The notes: a model not told the origin generated them from the letters alone. Shown: positions 44,325 through 54,816, counted from the first letter of the stretch. The stretch is 64,000 nucleotides of DNA from Desulfobacteraceae bacterium Eth-SRB1 (GCA_004193555.1 RPGP01000040.1:1121127-1185126); one strand, 5' to 3'. Translations and numbers: made by a program.

Positions 44325-45275
44325 ATGAATTTTGAACCTGTTAATACTAAAAAAAGATATTACGATTTTAACACCTATCTTAGAACTGTTTTTGGATGCA
44401 GAGTGCAGAAAATAACACTTGATGCAGGGCTGTCTTGCCCTAACAGGGACGGGAAAATATCAAGAAAAGGGTGTATATATTGCAATGCCCGAGGCTCAGG
44501 AACAGGGGCTTATGCAAAAGGGCTTTCAATTACCAAACAGATGGTAGATGGAAAAAAAAGGCTTTCCAGGAGATATAAGGCAAGGAAATTTCTGGCTTAT
44601 TTTCAATCCTTTACAAATACATACGCGCCGGTTGACAAACTCAAAGGTCTTTACGAAGAAGCCCTGGCAATAGATGATGTAGTTGGCCTTTCAATAGGCA
44701 CAAGACCTGATTGTGTGGATGAGCCGATTTTGAATCTTCTTCAGGAGTACGCAAAATATTACCATGTCTGGATCGAATACGGTCTTCAGTCAATACACGA
44801 TGCCACACTTGCACTTATAAACCGCGGCCATGATTTTCAATGTTTTCAAAAAGCAGTGGATGCAACAAAAAACAGAGGCATAAAAATATGTGCGCATGTT
44901 ATTTTAGGGCTTCCCGATGAAAAAAGAAGCCATATGCTTGAAACGGCAAAAGCGGTTGCGAAAATGGAAATTGATGGTATAAAGATTCATCTCCTGTATG
45001 TAGTAAAAGGAACAGAGCTTGAAAAGCTGTACAGGCAGGGTAGATACAAATGCCTTGAGCAGGAGGAATATGTAGATCTTGTATGTGATTTCCTGGAACT
45101 CATCCCGCAGGATATGGTTATCCAGCGTCTGACCGGAGATCCTCATCCAAAAGAGCTTGTTGCGCCTGAATGGTCGCTTCAAAAGTCAGAGACACTCACA
45201 CTTATCAAAAATACACTTGAAAGAAGGGATTCATGGCAGGGAATGAAGGTGAAACTGGAAATTAGAAATTTGTAA
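44325..45275 (+). CDS. Radical SAM protein, YhcC/TIGR01212 type
   Basis: 316 aa. The Fe-S cluster motif is the long form typical of this family: CPNRDGKISRKGCIYCN. Then SIGTRPDCVDE, WIEYGLQSIHDATL, HVILGLPDE and VIQRLTGDPHP. The family is widespread and its substrate uncertain. ATG 44325 is chosen because the upstream frame is not conserved. The extreme C-terminus (KLEIRNL) is encoded by a GGAAATTAGAAATTT repeat tract. Confidence 0.9.
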   Translation: MNFEPVNTKKRYYDFNTYLRTVFGCRVQKITLDAGLSCPNRDGKISRKGCIYCNARGSGTGAYAKGLSITKQMVDGKKRLSRRYKARKFLAYFQSFTNTYAPVDKLKGLYEEALAIDDVVGLSIGTRPDCVDEPILNLLQEYAKYYHVWIEYGLQSIHDATLALINRGHDFQCFQKAVDATKNRGIKICAHVILGLPDEKRSHMLETAKAVAKMEIDGIKIHLLYVVKGTELEKLYRQGRYKCLEQEEYVDLVCDFLELIPQDMVIQRLTGDPHPKELVAPEWSLQKSETLTLIKNTLERRDSWQGMKVKLEIRNL

Positions 45276-45299
45276 CTAATCAGCCACAGATTCACACAG

Positions 45300-45509
45300 A
45301 TGAACGCAGATAGGTTTAAATACAAAGAAATTACAGATATTATTCTTAGAAGTTTTTATGAAGCTCAATTAATCAATTACTTGAAGGCAACAAATATTGA
45401 AGTTGGCTTATTATTAAATTTCGGCAAAAAACCGGAATTCAAAAGATTTGTATATGATAATAAAAGAAAAAATATCAGTGATGATCAGCGTAGATCTGCG
45501 GCTGAATAA
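45300..45509 (+). pseudogene. GxxExxY family gene with internal deletion
   Basis: 69 codons that join the N-terminus (FKYKEITDIILRSFYE) directly to the C-terminus (AQLINYLKATNIEVGLLLNFGKKPEFKRFVY) of GxxExxY proteins; the central GxGxxExxY and ELK segment is missing. Both ends lie in repeat sequence: the start is in CACACAGATGAACGCAGAT and the tail DDQRRSAAE is from its inverted partner. Confidence 0.7.
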
Positions 45510-45542
45510 CTACCAAAAAAATTATGAAAGGACGTATCAATT

Positions 45543-45965
45543 ATGGAAAGAACATTATCAATTATTAAACCTGACGGAGTTGCCCGCAAACTTATTGGAG
45601 AAGTTGTGGGGCGGCTTGAAAAAATGAATGTTAAAATTATCGCCATAAAGATGATTAAAATGACTAAGGAGCAGGCAAAAGGGTTTTATGCTGTTCATAC
45701 AGAACGGCCATTTTTTGACAGCCTCACCGATTTCATGTCATCCGGTCCTGTTGTTGTGATGGCTCTTGAAGGTGAAGATGTTATTGCAAAATACCGTGAA
45801 TTAATGGGAGCCACCAATTACAAGGAGGCTGCGGAAGGAACTATACGAAGAGATTTTGCCACAGAAATAGAGAAAAATATAGTTCATGGCTCAGATTCAC
45901 TCGAATCGGCCGATTTTGAAATCAATTATTTTTTTAATAGTTTTGAAATATGTGAACAGTCATAA
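45543..45965 (+). CDS. ndk: Nucleoside diphosphate kinase
   Basis: 140 aa. [25 protein letters not shown], and the active-site His in KNIVHGSDS with preceding GTIRRDFA. Transfers phosphate from ATP to NDPs through phospho-His. Preceded by GAAAGGA. The last eight or so residues are more variable than usual. Confidence 0.98.
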   Translation: MERTLSIIKPDGVARKLIGEVVGRLEKMNVKIIAIKMIKMTKEQAKGFYAVHTERPFFDSLTDFMSSGPVVVMALEGEDVIAKYRELMGATNYKEAAEGTIRRDFATEIEKNIVHGSDSLESADFEINYFFNSFEICEQS

Positions 45966-46116
45966 TTAGAGTTGCTTTGTTATGTTTTTTTCACCACGAA
46001 GAGCGCGGAGCACGAAGAAAAGTGTTAAGTGTTAGGTGTTAGGTGTTAGGTGTTAAGAAAATTATTAATCCCTAATCTCTAATCCTCGTTTCTAACTGTG
46101 TAAAGTATATTGTTAA
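45966..46116. repeat. Short tandem repeat GTGTTAG
   Basis: 46021-46060 contains about five consecutive copies of GTGTTAG/GTGTTAA, and similar GTTAGGTGTTAAG tracts lie at 53688-53705, 55700-55722 and 44243-44255. No gene. Confidence 0.6.
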
Positions 46117-46848
46117 ATGCCTTGCAGAATTAATCTTGATAACATTTCCATTGTGCTTCACCAGCCCAGACACCCTGAAAATATCGGCTCGGCTGCTCGT
46201 GCAATTCGGAACATGGGAATTGGGCGGCTTGTATTAGTCAGCCCTCAAAACTATGATATCAGCAAGGTATTGAAACTGGCTACTCATGTTGCGTCGGATA
46301 TTGTTGAGCAGATAGAGGTTTATGAAAATCTTGGCCAGGCAATTGCCGGTTATGGTTATGTTGTCGGGACTACAGCGCGTCTCGGCGGGCAGCGTCAGGT
46401 TGTAAACACACCTTCAACCCTGGCTGAAAAGCTGGTTTCCATTTCCCGTGAAAATCGTATTGCCATACTGTTTGGCCCGGAAGACAGAGGGCTTGCAAAT
46501 GAGGAGATAAAGTACTGCCAGGCCCTTGTTAATATTCCAACGGCTGAATTTTCCTCGCTGAATCTTGCGCAGAGCGTGATGATAATGTGCTATGAAATTT
46601 TCATTGCGGGAAGTGAAGATAATATTCGATTTATACCACGTCTCGCCAATCAGCATGAGCTGGAAGGAATGTATGATCAGCTTAAAGATATACTTGTCAG
46701 GATAAACTATATTAACCCTGAAAACCCGGATTACTGGATAAATAAGCTGCGCCATTTTTTTTCACGAATGCAGCTTCGCTCAAAAGAAGTAAATATTATT
46801 CGGGGTATATGCAGGCAAATCGACTGGTACGGCAAAAAAACATTGTAG
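46117..46848 (+). CDS. trmJ: tRNA 2'-O-methyltransferase, TrmJ type
   Basis: 243 aa SPOUT enzyme: ISIVLHQPRHPENIGSAARAIRNMGI (motif 1), LFGPEDRGLANEEIKYC (motif 2) and IPTAEFSSLNLAQSVMIMCYEI (motif 3) with the deep trefoil knot. It methylates position 32 of tRNAs using AdoMet. Followed by inverted repeat sequence at 46848-46960. Confidence 0.93.
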   Translation: MPCRINLDNISIVLHQPRHPENIGSAARAIRNMGIGRLVLVSPQNYDISKVLKLATHVASDIVEQIEVYENLGQAIAGYGYVVGTTARLGGQRQVVNTPSTLAEKLVSISRENRIAILFGPEDRGLANEEIKYCQALVNIPTAEFSSLNLAQSVMIMCYEIFIAGSEDNIRFIPRLANQHELEGMYDQLKDILVRINYINPENPDYWINKLRHFFSRMQLRSKEVNIIRGICRQIDWYGKKTL

Positions 46849-46960
46849 CCGTTTACGGCTTGAAACTTGAAATTGGAAAGTAGAAATTGGGAAGAACAGT
46901 ACAAAAGCATAAAGACCAAATTTCCAATTTCTATTTTCTAATTTCAACGTTCCGTGAATG
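46845..46960. repeat. Inverted pair of the GCCGTTTACGG / CCGTGAAT repeat
   Basis: GTAGCCGTTTACGGCTTGAAA...TTGGAAAGTAGAAATTGG at the left pairs with CCAATTTCTATTTTCTAATT...CAACGTTCCGTGAATG at the right. The same words occur near 6623, 23282, 29250 and 47925. Confidence 0.7.
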
Positions 46961-47027
46961 ATTACCTGTCTGCGTTCATCTGTGTAAATTTGTGGCTGAA
47001 TAGTTAGGTAAATTTCAGGTAAAGATT

Positions 47028-47867
47028 ATGAGACTGATAAGGTTCGGCAAAAAAGGCAAAGAAAAACCCGGGTTATTGAAAGATAACAGAATTATTGATT
47101 TAAGAACAGTTTTTCCTGATATTCCTGATATCGGCGAAGAATTTTTCATGGATGGATGGCTTGAAAAGGTTGCGCAGGTAACAGATTCGGGGCATGAAAT
47201 GGATGTGCGCATCGGAAGCCCTGTTAGTCGGCCATCAAAGATAATATGTCTTGGGAAAAATTATCTGGAGCATGTTAGGGAAGGGGGGTTTGATAATCCG
47301 GAAAAGCCGCTTATTTTTTGCAAAGGCCCAAACACAATAAACGGTCCTTTTGATCCTGTAATTATGCCGAAAAGCAGCGGCGAGGTGGATTGGGAGGTCG
47401 AACTTGCTATAGTGATCGGGAAAGAGGGTAAAAGGATCAAGAATAAAGATGCATTCGATTATATAGCCGGATTTACTATAATGAATGATGTGTCGGCAAG
47501 GGAGGCCCAATTTGCGGATTCCCAATGGTTCCGGGGAAAGTCGTTTGATACGTTTGCGCCGCTCGGGCCTGTCATTGTAACCTGTGATGAGTTGAAGGAT
47601 GTGAACAACCTGTCTCTTTGCGCTATTGTAGATGGTGTGATGATGCAGGACGGAAATACAAGGGATATGATTTTTGACATACCTTCAATAATAGAAAACA
47701 TCAGTGAAGATATCACCCTTATTCCAGGGGATATTATTTCGACAGGCACTCCTTCAGGCGTTGGAATCTTCAGGGACCCTCCAATTGTTCTAAAGTCGGG
47801 CAACGTGGTTGAATGCCGTATAGAAAAAATCGGTTCGATAATAAATCAGGTTGTTTCCTTGACATAA
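47028..47867 (+). CDS. Fumarylacetoacetate hydrolase family protein
   Basis: 279 aa. ICLGKNYLEHVREGG, metal-binding EVDWEVELAIVIGKEGK (Glu-x-Glu), ARDAQ-like SAREAQFADSQWFRGKSFDTFAPLGPVIV, and IPGDIISTGTPSGVG. Mg-dependent C-C hydrolase, decarboxylase or isomerase of 2-oxo acids (HpcE/YcgM-like); the substrate cannot be told from sequence. Isolated between repeat-rich gaps. Confidence 0.92.
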   Translation: MRLIRFGKKGKEKPGLLKDNRIIDLRTVFPDIPDIGEEFFMDGWLEKVAQVTDSGHEMDVRIGSPVSRPSKIICLGKNYLEHVREGGFDNPEKPLIFCKGPNTINGPFDPVIMPKSSGEVDWEVELAIVIGKEGKRIKNKDAFDYIAGFTIMNDVSAREAQFADSQWFRGKSFDTFAPLGPVIVTCDELKDVNNLSLCAIVDGVMMQDGNTRDMIFDIPSIIENISEDITLIPGDIISTGTPSGVGIFRDPPIVLKSGNVVECRIEKIGSIINQVVSLT

Positions 47868-47962
47868 TAAGCATATTGGCTTAAAAAACGTATCTCTATC
47901 ACGAAGATTACGAAGAAATTATTTTCTAATTTCAGCGTTCCGTGAACGCTTAGAGTTTAATT

Positions 47963-48559
47963 ATGAGCAGAAAACACATACTGTACGTAGTCCTTGCTGT
48001 TATTGTCGGCGGTATAATATGTATAATTTTTGTAAATATGTTTTTAAAACCGCCGGATTTGGACAGACCGGATTTGGACATATTTTATAAAGAAACAGAG
48101 ACAAAAAGCTTACAGCATCCGGACAGGCAGGTTATACATCTTTATTTTGCCGATAAGGATAATTCGTTTCTTATATCAGAGGAGAGATCGCTTTTTCTTT
48201 CATCTGATCCGTCAAAATCAGGTCCGGCAGAATCAGGGAAACAGATAATCGAAGCGTTGATACACGGCCCGGAAAAAGGGCTCATGCAGACAATTCCAGG
48301 CGCTGCAAAACTCAGAGCTCTTTATGTTACACAGGATGGGACGGCTTATGTGGATTTAACCGTGGCAGTAAAAGAGCAGCATCCCGGCGGGGTTAACTCG
48401 GAACTTTTAACAATATATTCAATAGTGAACTCATTAATATTAAATATTTCTGAAATTAATGCTGTAAAAATACTCATTGGAGGAAGCGAATCATTAACCC
48501 TGGCAGGTCATATTGATTTAAGCTCTCCCCTTTATGCCAACATGCTTTTGATACGATGA
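47963..48559 (+). CDS. GerMN-domain membrane-anchored protein
   Basis: 198 aa. One N-terminal helix (ILYVVLAVIVGGIICIIFVNMF), then a GerMN domain: VIHLYFADKDNSFLISEERS, IIEALIHGPEKGLMQTIP and YVDLTVAVKEQHPGGVNSELLTIYSIVNSLILN. The domain is found in sporulation proteins and in lipoproteins of non-sporulating bacteria; here it is probably periplasmic. Precise role unknown. A near-duplicate PPDLDRPDLD occurs just after the helix. Confidence 0.82.
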   Translation: MSRKHILYVVLAVIVGGIICIIFVNMFLKPPDLDRPDLDIFYKETETKSLQHPDRQVIHLYFADKDNSFLISEERSLFLSSDPSKSGPAESGKQIIEALIHGPEKGLMQTIPGAAKLRALYVTQDGTAYVDLTVAVKEQHPGGVNSELLTIYSIVNSLILNISEINAVKILIGGSESLTLAGHIDLSSPLYANMLLIR

Positions 48560-48665
48560 AAAGTAACAGTTTACGGTTTACAGTTATCGGTTCACGGTTG
48601 AAAAAACAACTGGTCTCCGTGATTTTTGTGGTAAATGTCTACAACAGCAGATGGTTTGTTGTATA

Positions 48666-50708
48666 ATGCTAAAGTATTCCAAAAAAAATAAAATTCAGAG
48701 CATACGAAATATCGGAATTATAGCGCATATTGATGCTGGAAAAACAACCGTGACAGAGCGCGTGTTGTACTATACCGGTCGCTCGCATAAAATCGGGGAG
48801 GTCCATGACGGTGAAGCTGTGATGGACTGGATGCCTGACGAGCAGGAACGTGGAATCACTATTACATCCGCCGTTACAACATGCCAGTGGAAGGGAAATG
48901 AAATTCACATCATTGATACGCCGGGACATGTGGACTTTACAATAGAAGTTGAACGTTCGTTGAGAGTGCTTGATGGCGCTGTAGGAGTCTTTTGCGCTGT
49001 TGGAGGTGTTGAGCCACAGTCGGAAACCGTATGGCGTCAGGCTGATAAATATTTTGTTCCAAAGATCGCCTTTATCAACAAGCTGGACAGGGTTGGCGCA
49101 AATTATTTTGACGCTGTAAAAATGATGAAGGAGAGGCTGAACGCAAATCCTCTTATTCTTCAATTACCAGTAGGTACGGAGGAAGATCTTTCCGGCATTA
49201 TAGATCTGATCGATATGAAACAGATTGTATGGGATGAAGACACCATGGGGTTTACTTATTCCATTCAGGACATTCCCGGAGATCTTCTTGAAAAAGCTGA
49301 AGAATATCGTGAAAAACTGATTGAAACAGTAGCTGAAGTTGATGATGCAATTATGGAGGCATACTTATCTGAAACGCCTGTTACCAATGAAAGTCTTATA
49401 GATGCCATACGAAAGGCGACTATTGATCTGAAACTTGTTCCGGTTTTATGCGGCAGCGCTCTTAAAAATAAAGGGATACAACCATTAATTGACGCTATTG
49501 TCAGATATCTTCCAAGCCCTGCCGATGTTCCTCCGATAAAGGGCATACACCCTGAAACAGGTGAATCCATTGAATGCATAGCCAAGGATACAGAGCCTCT
49601 TGCCGCGCTTATATTCAAGGTGCTTATGACTGAAGGAAGAAAACTTTCCTTTGTCAGAATTTACAGCGGTAAAATTAAGGCCAAAGAGGATGTATATAAT
49701 CCTTTACGCAAGAAAAATGAGAAACTCACAAGAATATTGAGAATGCACGCAAACAAGAAAGAAAGGATCGATACAGCAGGCGCGGGAAGTATTGTGGGTG
49801 TTATTGGATTAAAAGAATCTTCAACAGGAGAAACTCTCTGCTCTGTTGAACATCCGGTTATTCTGGAAAAAATTGAGCATGGCAAGCCTGTAATATCTGT
49901 TGCTGTGGAACCGAAAACCCATGCTGATCAGGAAAAGCTTGACCAGGTTATTGAGAAATTTATAGCTGAAGATCCGACGTTAAAGGTAAAGAAAGATGAA
50001 GATACCGGTCAGACAATTTTATCAGGCATGGGAGAACTTCATCTTGAGATAATAATCAGCCGCATGAAGCGTGAATTTAAAACCAGCGTAAATGTTGGGA
50101 AACCCCAGGTTGTATACAGGGAAACAATTAATATTGAGGCCAAAGCATCTGCGGTATTTGATAATGAAGTTGCCGGACAGCGACAATTTGGCGAAGTCGC
50201 TTTAAGTTTGAAGCCTTTGGACAGAGGTACAGGCAATAGATTCAAGTCAATAATTACCGATGATATAATACCGGAAGCTTATATAGCGGCCATAAAGAAA
50301 GGCGTAATGGAGTCCCTGGAAAGCGGAGCAATGATGGGATATCCGGTTGTCGATGTGGAGGCTGTTCTCACAGGCGGGTCGTACAAGGATTCGTTGAGCA
50401 CTGACCTGGCATATACTGTCAGCGCGTCTATGGCATGCAAAGCCGCCCTTGCGAAGGGAAATCCTTTTCTTCTTGATCCGATTATGGCGGTTGAAGTATT
50501 TGTGCCGGAATCATTTACAGGAGATGTTATCGGCAACCTTAATTCACGAAACGGCAAGATTGAATCGATTGAGCACAAGGTTGGTGTGCAGGTGGTAAAA
50601 GCAATTGTTCCGCTGTCAAAGATGTTCGGGTATTCTACTTCATTAAGGTCGGCAACCCAGGGCAGGGGGACGTTTACCATGCAGTTTTTGCGCTTTGACC
50701 GGTGCTGA
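48666..50708 (+). CDS. Elongation factor G, EF-G2-like
   Basis: 680 aa. G1 [10 protein letters not shown]2 RGITITSA, G3 DTPGHVDF, G4 NKLDRVGA, plus domains II-V ([39 protein letters not shown]). Several positions and its isolated location (not in the str operon) suggest a secondary EF-G rather than the main fusA product; this is a judgement. Start at ATG 48666 is preferred over 48651. Confidence 0.88.
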   Translation: MLKYSKKNKIQSIRNIGIIAHIDAGKTTVTERVLYYTGRSHKIGEVHDGEAVMDWMPDEQERGITITSAVTTCQWKGNEIHIIDTPGHVDFTIEVERSLRVLDGAVGVFCAVGGVEPQSETVWRQADKYFVPKIAFINKLDRVGANYFDAVKMMKERLNANPLILQLPVGTEEDLSGIIDLIDMKQIVWDEDTMGFTYSIQDIPGDLLEKAEEYREKLIETVAEVDDAIMEAYLSETPVTNESLIDAIRKATIDLKLVPVLCGSALKNKGIQPLIDAIVRYLPSPADVPPIKGIHPETGESIECIAKDTEPLAALIFKVLMTEGRKLSFVRIYSGKIKAKEDVYNPLRKKNEKLTRILRMHANKKERIDTAGAGSIVGVIGLKESSTGETLCSVEHPVILEKIEHGKPVISVAVEPKTHADQEKLDQVIEKFIAEDPTLKVKKDEDTGQTILSGMGELHLEIIISRMKREFKTSVNVGKPQVVYRETINIEAKASAVFDNEVAGQRQFGEVALSLKPLDRGTGNRFKSIITDDIIPEAYIAAIKKGVMESLESGAMMGYPVVDVEAVLTGGSYKDSLSTDLAYTVSASMACKAALAKGNPFLLDPIMAVEVFVPESFTGDVIGNLNSRNGKIESIEHKVGVQVVKAIVPLSKMFGYSTSLRSATQGRGTFTMQFLRFDRC

Positions 50709-50735
50709 TTACGGTAGGGTAAAGCGTTTTTTGAA

Positions 50736-50956
50736 CATCGAACATATTAAAAGATGAACGTCTAACGTCCAACATCGAACGTCGAACATCGAATAATGAT
50801 GTCGCTCCGCTCTTCAGATTATTCTAAAATCGAATGATGAAATCGGTGAGTTTATGCTGAGGGACCGAAGAGTTCCGCCAGTTTATAAATTGGCAGAATA
50901 CCTTATTCAAAATTCGACGTTGGACGTTCCATGTTCGACGTTCATCTTTTAATATG
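50736..50956. repeat. Palindromic element built of ACGTCGAAC words
   Basis: Left CATATTAAAAGATGAACGTC... and right ...GACGTTCATCTTTTAATATG are inverted repeats of about 45 bp with internal GTCCAACATCGAACGTCGAA. The right end includes the stop codon of the M48 protease gene. Confidence 0.7.
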
Positions 50957-52373
50957 TTTCTTTCCTTATTTCCGCCTCATTTTTTTTGATTTCTTTCAAC
51001 ATTTTTTCAATTTTGCGCCTTTTATCCTGATTTTTTATTATTTTTAAAGCCTTGTATAAATGAAAGCGGGCATTCTTATACTGTTTTTTATTATTGTAAT
51101 ACATTCCGAGATAGTAATGGGCTTTATCGAATTTTTCCTGTTTGCCATAAATTTCGCCAAGAAAATATAATGCCTGGGTATAGTCAGGATTTGTTGAGAT
51201 TAGTTTTTCAAATGTCAATACAGCCTCATCGGGTTTTCCAAGCCCTATTTGGGTGCGTCCAAGGAAAAACAGAGTTTCAGAATCATTCTGGATCAAGCTG
51301 TTTGCGCTGTTGAGGGTGCTGTAAGCTTCCGGAAACCGGCCATCGAGAAAATAGATTCTGCCAAGATCTTTTAATATGTTCGGGTTAAAGGCAGCTTTTT
51401 TTAGAGCTTTTTTTAGATGACTGATTGCATCTTTACGGTTGCCGGTTCTTGACAGGATTAGACCGTATCCATAATGAGCCATGGCGCTTGAGGGGTAATT
51501 TTTAACATCTGTTTCGAATTTTCTTAAGGCCCTGTTTTCATCTCCATATATAGAAATTATCCTTGTATGGGCTATTTCAAAATCATAAGAGGCTTTAATT
51601 GAAGTTTGACCGGTTTCCTTTTTCTCGTTTTCAAGCCAGGAGCTAATATAAATAATGCGATCTTCAACGGCCGGATGTGTGGTCAGATAAGTAGGGATTT
51701 GTTTTGAACCGAACCACTGCCTGCTTCGTATCTTATTTAACATTGTCAATAATCCGGTGGCGCTATATCCTGCTTTTGTAGTATATTTTAGTCCTAACTG
51801 GTCAGCCTGCATCTCATTTTCACGGCTGTAAGCAAGGGTCAGGGATTGAGCTGCCGCCATTGAACCGATGCTTACAGCGCTTGCGGCTGTCACTGCTCCT
51901 CCGACTCCAAGAAATATACCGGCTGCAATACCGGCAAGGGTTCCTATTCCGATTTTTTTTGATCTTTCTATTTTTTGAGAAATATGACGGCAGACAACGT
52001 GGGCTATTTCATGACCGAGGATGCCGGCGAGTTCATCTTCAGTATCCATTGCTTCAAACAGTCCGCTGTTTATAAATATATTGCCTCCCGGAGTGGCAAA
52101 AGCATTATAAACATCCTCCTTAATGATATAAAATTTGTATGTAAACGGCTGTGGAGGAAGGGCTGAGATAATATTTTTGCCTACCTTGTTAACATAATTG
52201 ACAATTAGAGGATCTTCAATAAATTCAAAATGTTTTTGAACGATCTTCATAACTTCGCGGGATAGTTCTTCTTCCTGCTTAACGGTGATACATTGAACCT
52301 CTTTTGGCAGACCAATGAATGCGATAAAGGTAATAAGAGAATATATAACAATTAATTTTTTGATAAACATCAT
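50949..52373 (-). CDS. M48 metalloprotease with TPR repeats (BepA-like)
   Basis: 474 aa. Signal peptide (KLIVIYSLITFIAFIGLP), then an M48 protease domain with HEIAH (GHEIAHVVCRH), a downstream Glu in ENEMQADQLG, and a hydrophobic hairpin; the C-terminal 200 residues form TPR repeats (AMAHYGYGLILSRTGNRKDAI...ALYFLGEIYGKQEKFDKA). Matches BepA-type periplasmic proteases that act on stalled outer-membrane proteins. Its last codons lie inside a palindromic repeat. Confidence 0.92.
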   Translation of the reverse strand: MMFIKKLIVIYSLITFIAFIGLPKEVQCITVKQEEELSREVMKIVQKHFEFIEDPLIVNYVNKVGKNIISALPPQPFTYKFYIIKEDVYNAFATPGGNIFINSGLFEAMDTEDELAGILGHEIAHVVCRHISQKIERSKKIGIGTLAGIAAGIFLGVGGAVTAASAVSIGSMAAAQSLTLAYSRENEMQADQLGLKYTTKAGYSATGLLTMLNKIRSRQWFGSKQIPTYLTTHPAVEDRIIYISSWLENEKKETGQTSIKASYDFEIAHTRIISIYGDENRALRKFETDVKNYPSSAMAHYGYGLILSRTGNRKDAISHLKKALKKAAFNPNILKDLGRIYFLDGRFPEAYSTLNSANSLIQNDSETLFFLGRTQIGLGKPDEAVLTFEKLISTNPDYTQALYFLGEIYGKQEKFDKAHYYLGMYYNNKKQYKNARFHLYKALKIIKNQDKRRKIEKMLKEIKKNEAEIRKETY

Positions 52374-52536
52374 ATGCAGAGCCTGTTCATAAAACAAAGT
52401 TGCTGGATATGGAGCAATTTCTGATTTTTATCCTTAATATGCTTTTCAAATATCAAGTTGTGTGATAAATTAAATATTTTATAATAGTATAGCATTTTGT
52501 AAAAGATTCTGACAGAATAATTGGATATACAAGATT

Positions 52537-52811
52537 TTATTTAAACATAGAAAACTTGGCCCTCAGGACCAGGTCAGAGTTTTCCGGCTCTGCCTGAAGA
52601 AACGCTGTAAAAGTTTAAAGTGAACTAAAGTGCCTAAAGTGAGCTAAAGTTAAGGAATTCTATCAATTATATAAAATCAGTGGAGCGAAGCGACTCCACA
52701 ACTTTAGGCACTTTAGCTCACTTTAGACACTTATAACTTATACGGTTTTAAGTACAACAGCCCCTTTCAGGGGCAAACCAAAGCTTGGTCCTTTGGGCCA
52801 GGATTCTTTAC
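52537..52811. repeat. 275-bp nested-palindrome repeat, family A copy 2
   Basis: Same structure and length as 5191-5465, with a few substitutions. It lies 62 bp upstream of parA, so it is likely to affect the parA leader. Confidence 0.9.
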
Positions 52812-52873
52812 CTTTTGCCTGGTTCCCATGCTCCAGCGTCGGAACCCATAAACCGAATTCATTTTTATTTATT

Positions 52874-53686
52874 ATGACACATATAATTTCCATAGCCAAC
52901 CAGAAAGGTGGTGTAGGTAAAACCACCACAGCGATAAACCTGTCGGCAGCTCTGGCAGTTTCAGAAAAAAGGACGCTCCTTATTGATTGTGATCCACAGG
53001 GTAATGCCACAACTGGAATGGGGCTTGATAAAACAGTTGTTGATAAAACATTATATTACGGCTTAATAGGTAAAGCTACTGCAAAAAGTCTAATCGTTGA
53101 CAGCGCTATTGAGACGTTAAAAGTTATTCCCTCTCGTGTTGAGCTTATCGGCTTTGAAGTGGAAATGATGTCATACCGTGATCGTGAAAAAGTTTTGAAA
53201 AAGCTTATTGCCGATCTCAAGGATTCATTTGAATATATCATAATAGACTGTCCGCCATCCTTGAGCCTTCTTACTGTGAACGCTCTTACAGCGGCTGACT
53301 CCATTATAATTCCCCTTCAGTGTGAATTCTATGCTTTAGAAGGGCTTGGGCAGCTTCTGCAGACAGTGAAGCGTGTCAAACAGAGCCTGAACCAGGATCT
53401 TAAGGTTTGCGGAATACTGCTTACCATGTTTGATAAAAGAACAAATCTATCATACCAGGTTGCTGAAGAAGCGAAAAAATATTTCAGGGATCTGGTGTTT
53501 AAAACAGTTATTTGCCGAAATGTACGGTTGGGAGAGGCGCCGAGTTTTGGGAAGCCGATATTACTGTATGATGCCGCTTCTACAGGTGCGAAAAGCTACT
53601 TTGATCTGGCAGAAGAGGTAATGAATAATAATATTGATACATTCGTAAAAAGTCAAAAAGCATTTTTTGCAAAACGTGTTAAGTGA
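52874..53686 (+). CDS. parA: Chromosome partitioning ATPase ParA/Soj
   Basis: 270 aa. Deviant Walker A KGGVGKTT at residues 11-18, DCDPQGNATTG, and DCPPSLSLLTVNAL. ATG 52874 is chosen (MTHIISIANQKGG); the frame upstream is repeat sequence. Partners ParB encoded next, with a 227-bp gap that contains a family B repeat. Confidence 0.96.
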   Translation: MTHIISIANQKGGVGKTTTAINLSAALAVSEKRTLLIDCDPQGNATTGMGLDKTVVDKTLYYGLIGKATAKSLIVDSAIETLKVIPSRVELIGFEVEMMSYRDREKVLKKLIADLKDSFEYIIIDCPPSLSLLTVNALTAADSIIIPLQCEFYALEGLGQLLQTVKRVKQSLNQDLKVCGILLTMFDKRTNLSYQVAEEAKKYFRDLVFKTVICRNVRLGEAPSFGKPILLYDAASTGAKSYFDLAEEVMNNNIDTFVKSQKAFFAKRVK

Positions 53687-53740
53687 TAGGTGTTAAGTGT
53701 TAAGAACCTGGTAAAATAAATAACCGCTTTAACCTAACGC

Positions 53741-53860
53741 TTGATGAATTCGACTTTTTTGTCATTCTGGCGAAAGCCGGAATCCAGTCTTTTCAAGTAG
53801 TTACAGATCATCTGGACTCCGGTTTTCACCGGAGTGACGACTTTTTACGAAGCCATCAAA
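53741..53860. repeat. Dispersed inverted-repeat element, family B copy 2
   Basis: Shorter version: TGATGAATTCGACTTTTTTG ... GGCGAAAGCCGGAATCCAG ... CTGGACTCCGGTTTTCACCG ... GACTTTTTACGAAGCCATCA. Inserted between parA and parB. Confidence 0.85.
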
Positions 53861-53913
53861 GATTATCTGTTAAATGATTTTATACGAGGCGCTGATAACT
53901 ATAAAGGTGCGGA

Positions 53914-54816
53914 ATGAAAAAAACACAAGCAACGAAAAAAACCGGTTCAAGTTCGAAAAAGCATAAAAAAATGGTTCTGGGGAGAGGTCTTGATTCCCTT
54001 TTGCCGGAAATCGAACCTGATAAGGACAGAACAAAAGAATATTTTCAGTGTGACATCGATCTGATCCATCCAAACCAGTTTCAACCCAGGGTGCAATTTT
54101 CCAAAGATGATCTGGAAGATTTATGCCGTTCCATTAAAGAGCATGGGATCATTCAACCCCTTTTGTTAAGAAAGGATGTTGTCGGTTATGAGCTTATAGC
54201 CGGAGAAAGACGGCTCAGAGCGGCCAAAATGGCGGGATTAAGCCAGGTGCCGGTTGTTATAAAAGATGTGTCAAATGCTAATTTGCTGGAAATGTCTATT
54301 GTTGAAAACATACAGCGTGAAGATTTAAACCCGCTGGAAGAGGCTGAGGCGTATCAACTGCTTATGAGTGAATTCGATCTTACACAGGATCAGGTTGCAA
54401 AGCGCGTTGGAAAAAGCAGATCGTCTGTTGCCAATTTTTTGAGGCTTCGAAAGCTGCCCGAACAAATAAAGGCCAGCATAATGGACAAGACATTGAGTAT
54501 GGGGCATGCAAGGGCTATGCTTGGCGCAGAGACATCAGCACAGCAGATGTCGGCGTGGCGGGATGTTGTTTCAAAAGGTTTGTCGGTAAGAGGAACGGAG
54601 ATCCTTGTTAAAGGTTTGAAGGCGAAAAGGCAAAAATTGAAAAAATCTACAGCAAGCTCTGATGAAATATACCTGCCAGGACTGGCTGAAGATCTCTCCA
54701 GGCGTCTTGGCACGAGGGTCAGGATTAAAAAGTACGGACAAAAGGGGAGGGTGGAAATCGAATTTTACAGCAATGATGACCTTGATCGCCTTATAGGTCT
54801 TTTTAAGCAGATGTGA
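53914..54816 (+). CDS. parB: Chromosome partitioning protein ParB
   Basis: 300 aa. KMVLGRGLDSLLPE at the N-terminus, CTP-binding GERRLRAAK and ENIQREDLNPLEEA, then the helix-turn-helix LTQDQVAKRVGKSRSSVANFLRLRKLP, and a C-terminal dimerisation domain. Binds parS and slides on DNA as a CTP switch. No parS-like site was found in the window by eye. Confidence 0.97.
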   Translation: MKKTQATKKTGSSSKKHKKMVLGRGLDSLLPEIEPDKDRTKEYFQCDIDLIHPNQFQPRVQFSKDDLEDLCRSIKEHGIIQPLLLRKDVVGYELIAGERRLRAAKMAGLSQVPVVIKDVSNANLLEMSIVENIQREDLNPLEEAEAYQLLMSEFDLTQDQVAKRVGKSRSSVANFLRLRKLPEQIKASIMDKTLSMGHARAMLGAETSAQQMSAWRDVVSKGLSVRGTEILVKGLKAKRQKLKKSTASSDEIYLPGLAEDLSRRLGTRVRIKKYGQKGRVEIEFYSNDDLDRLIGLFKQM

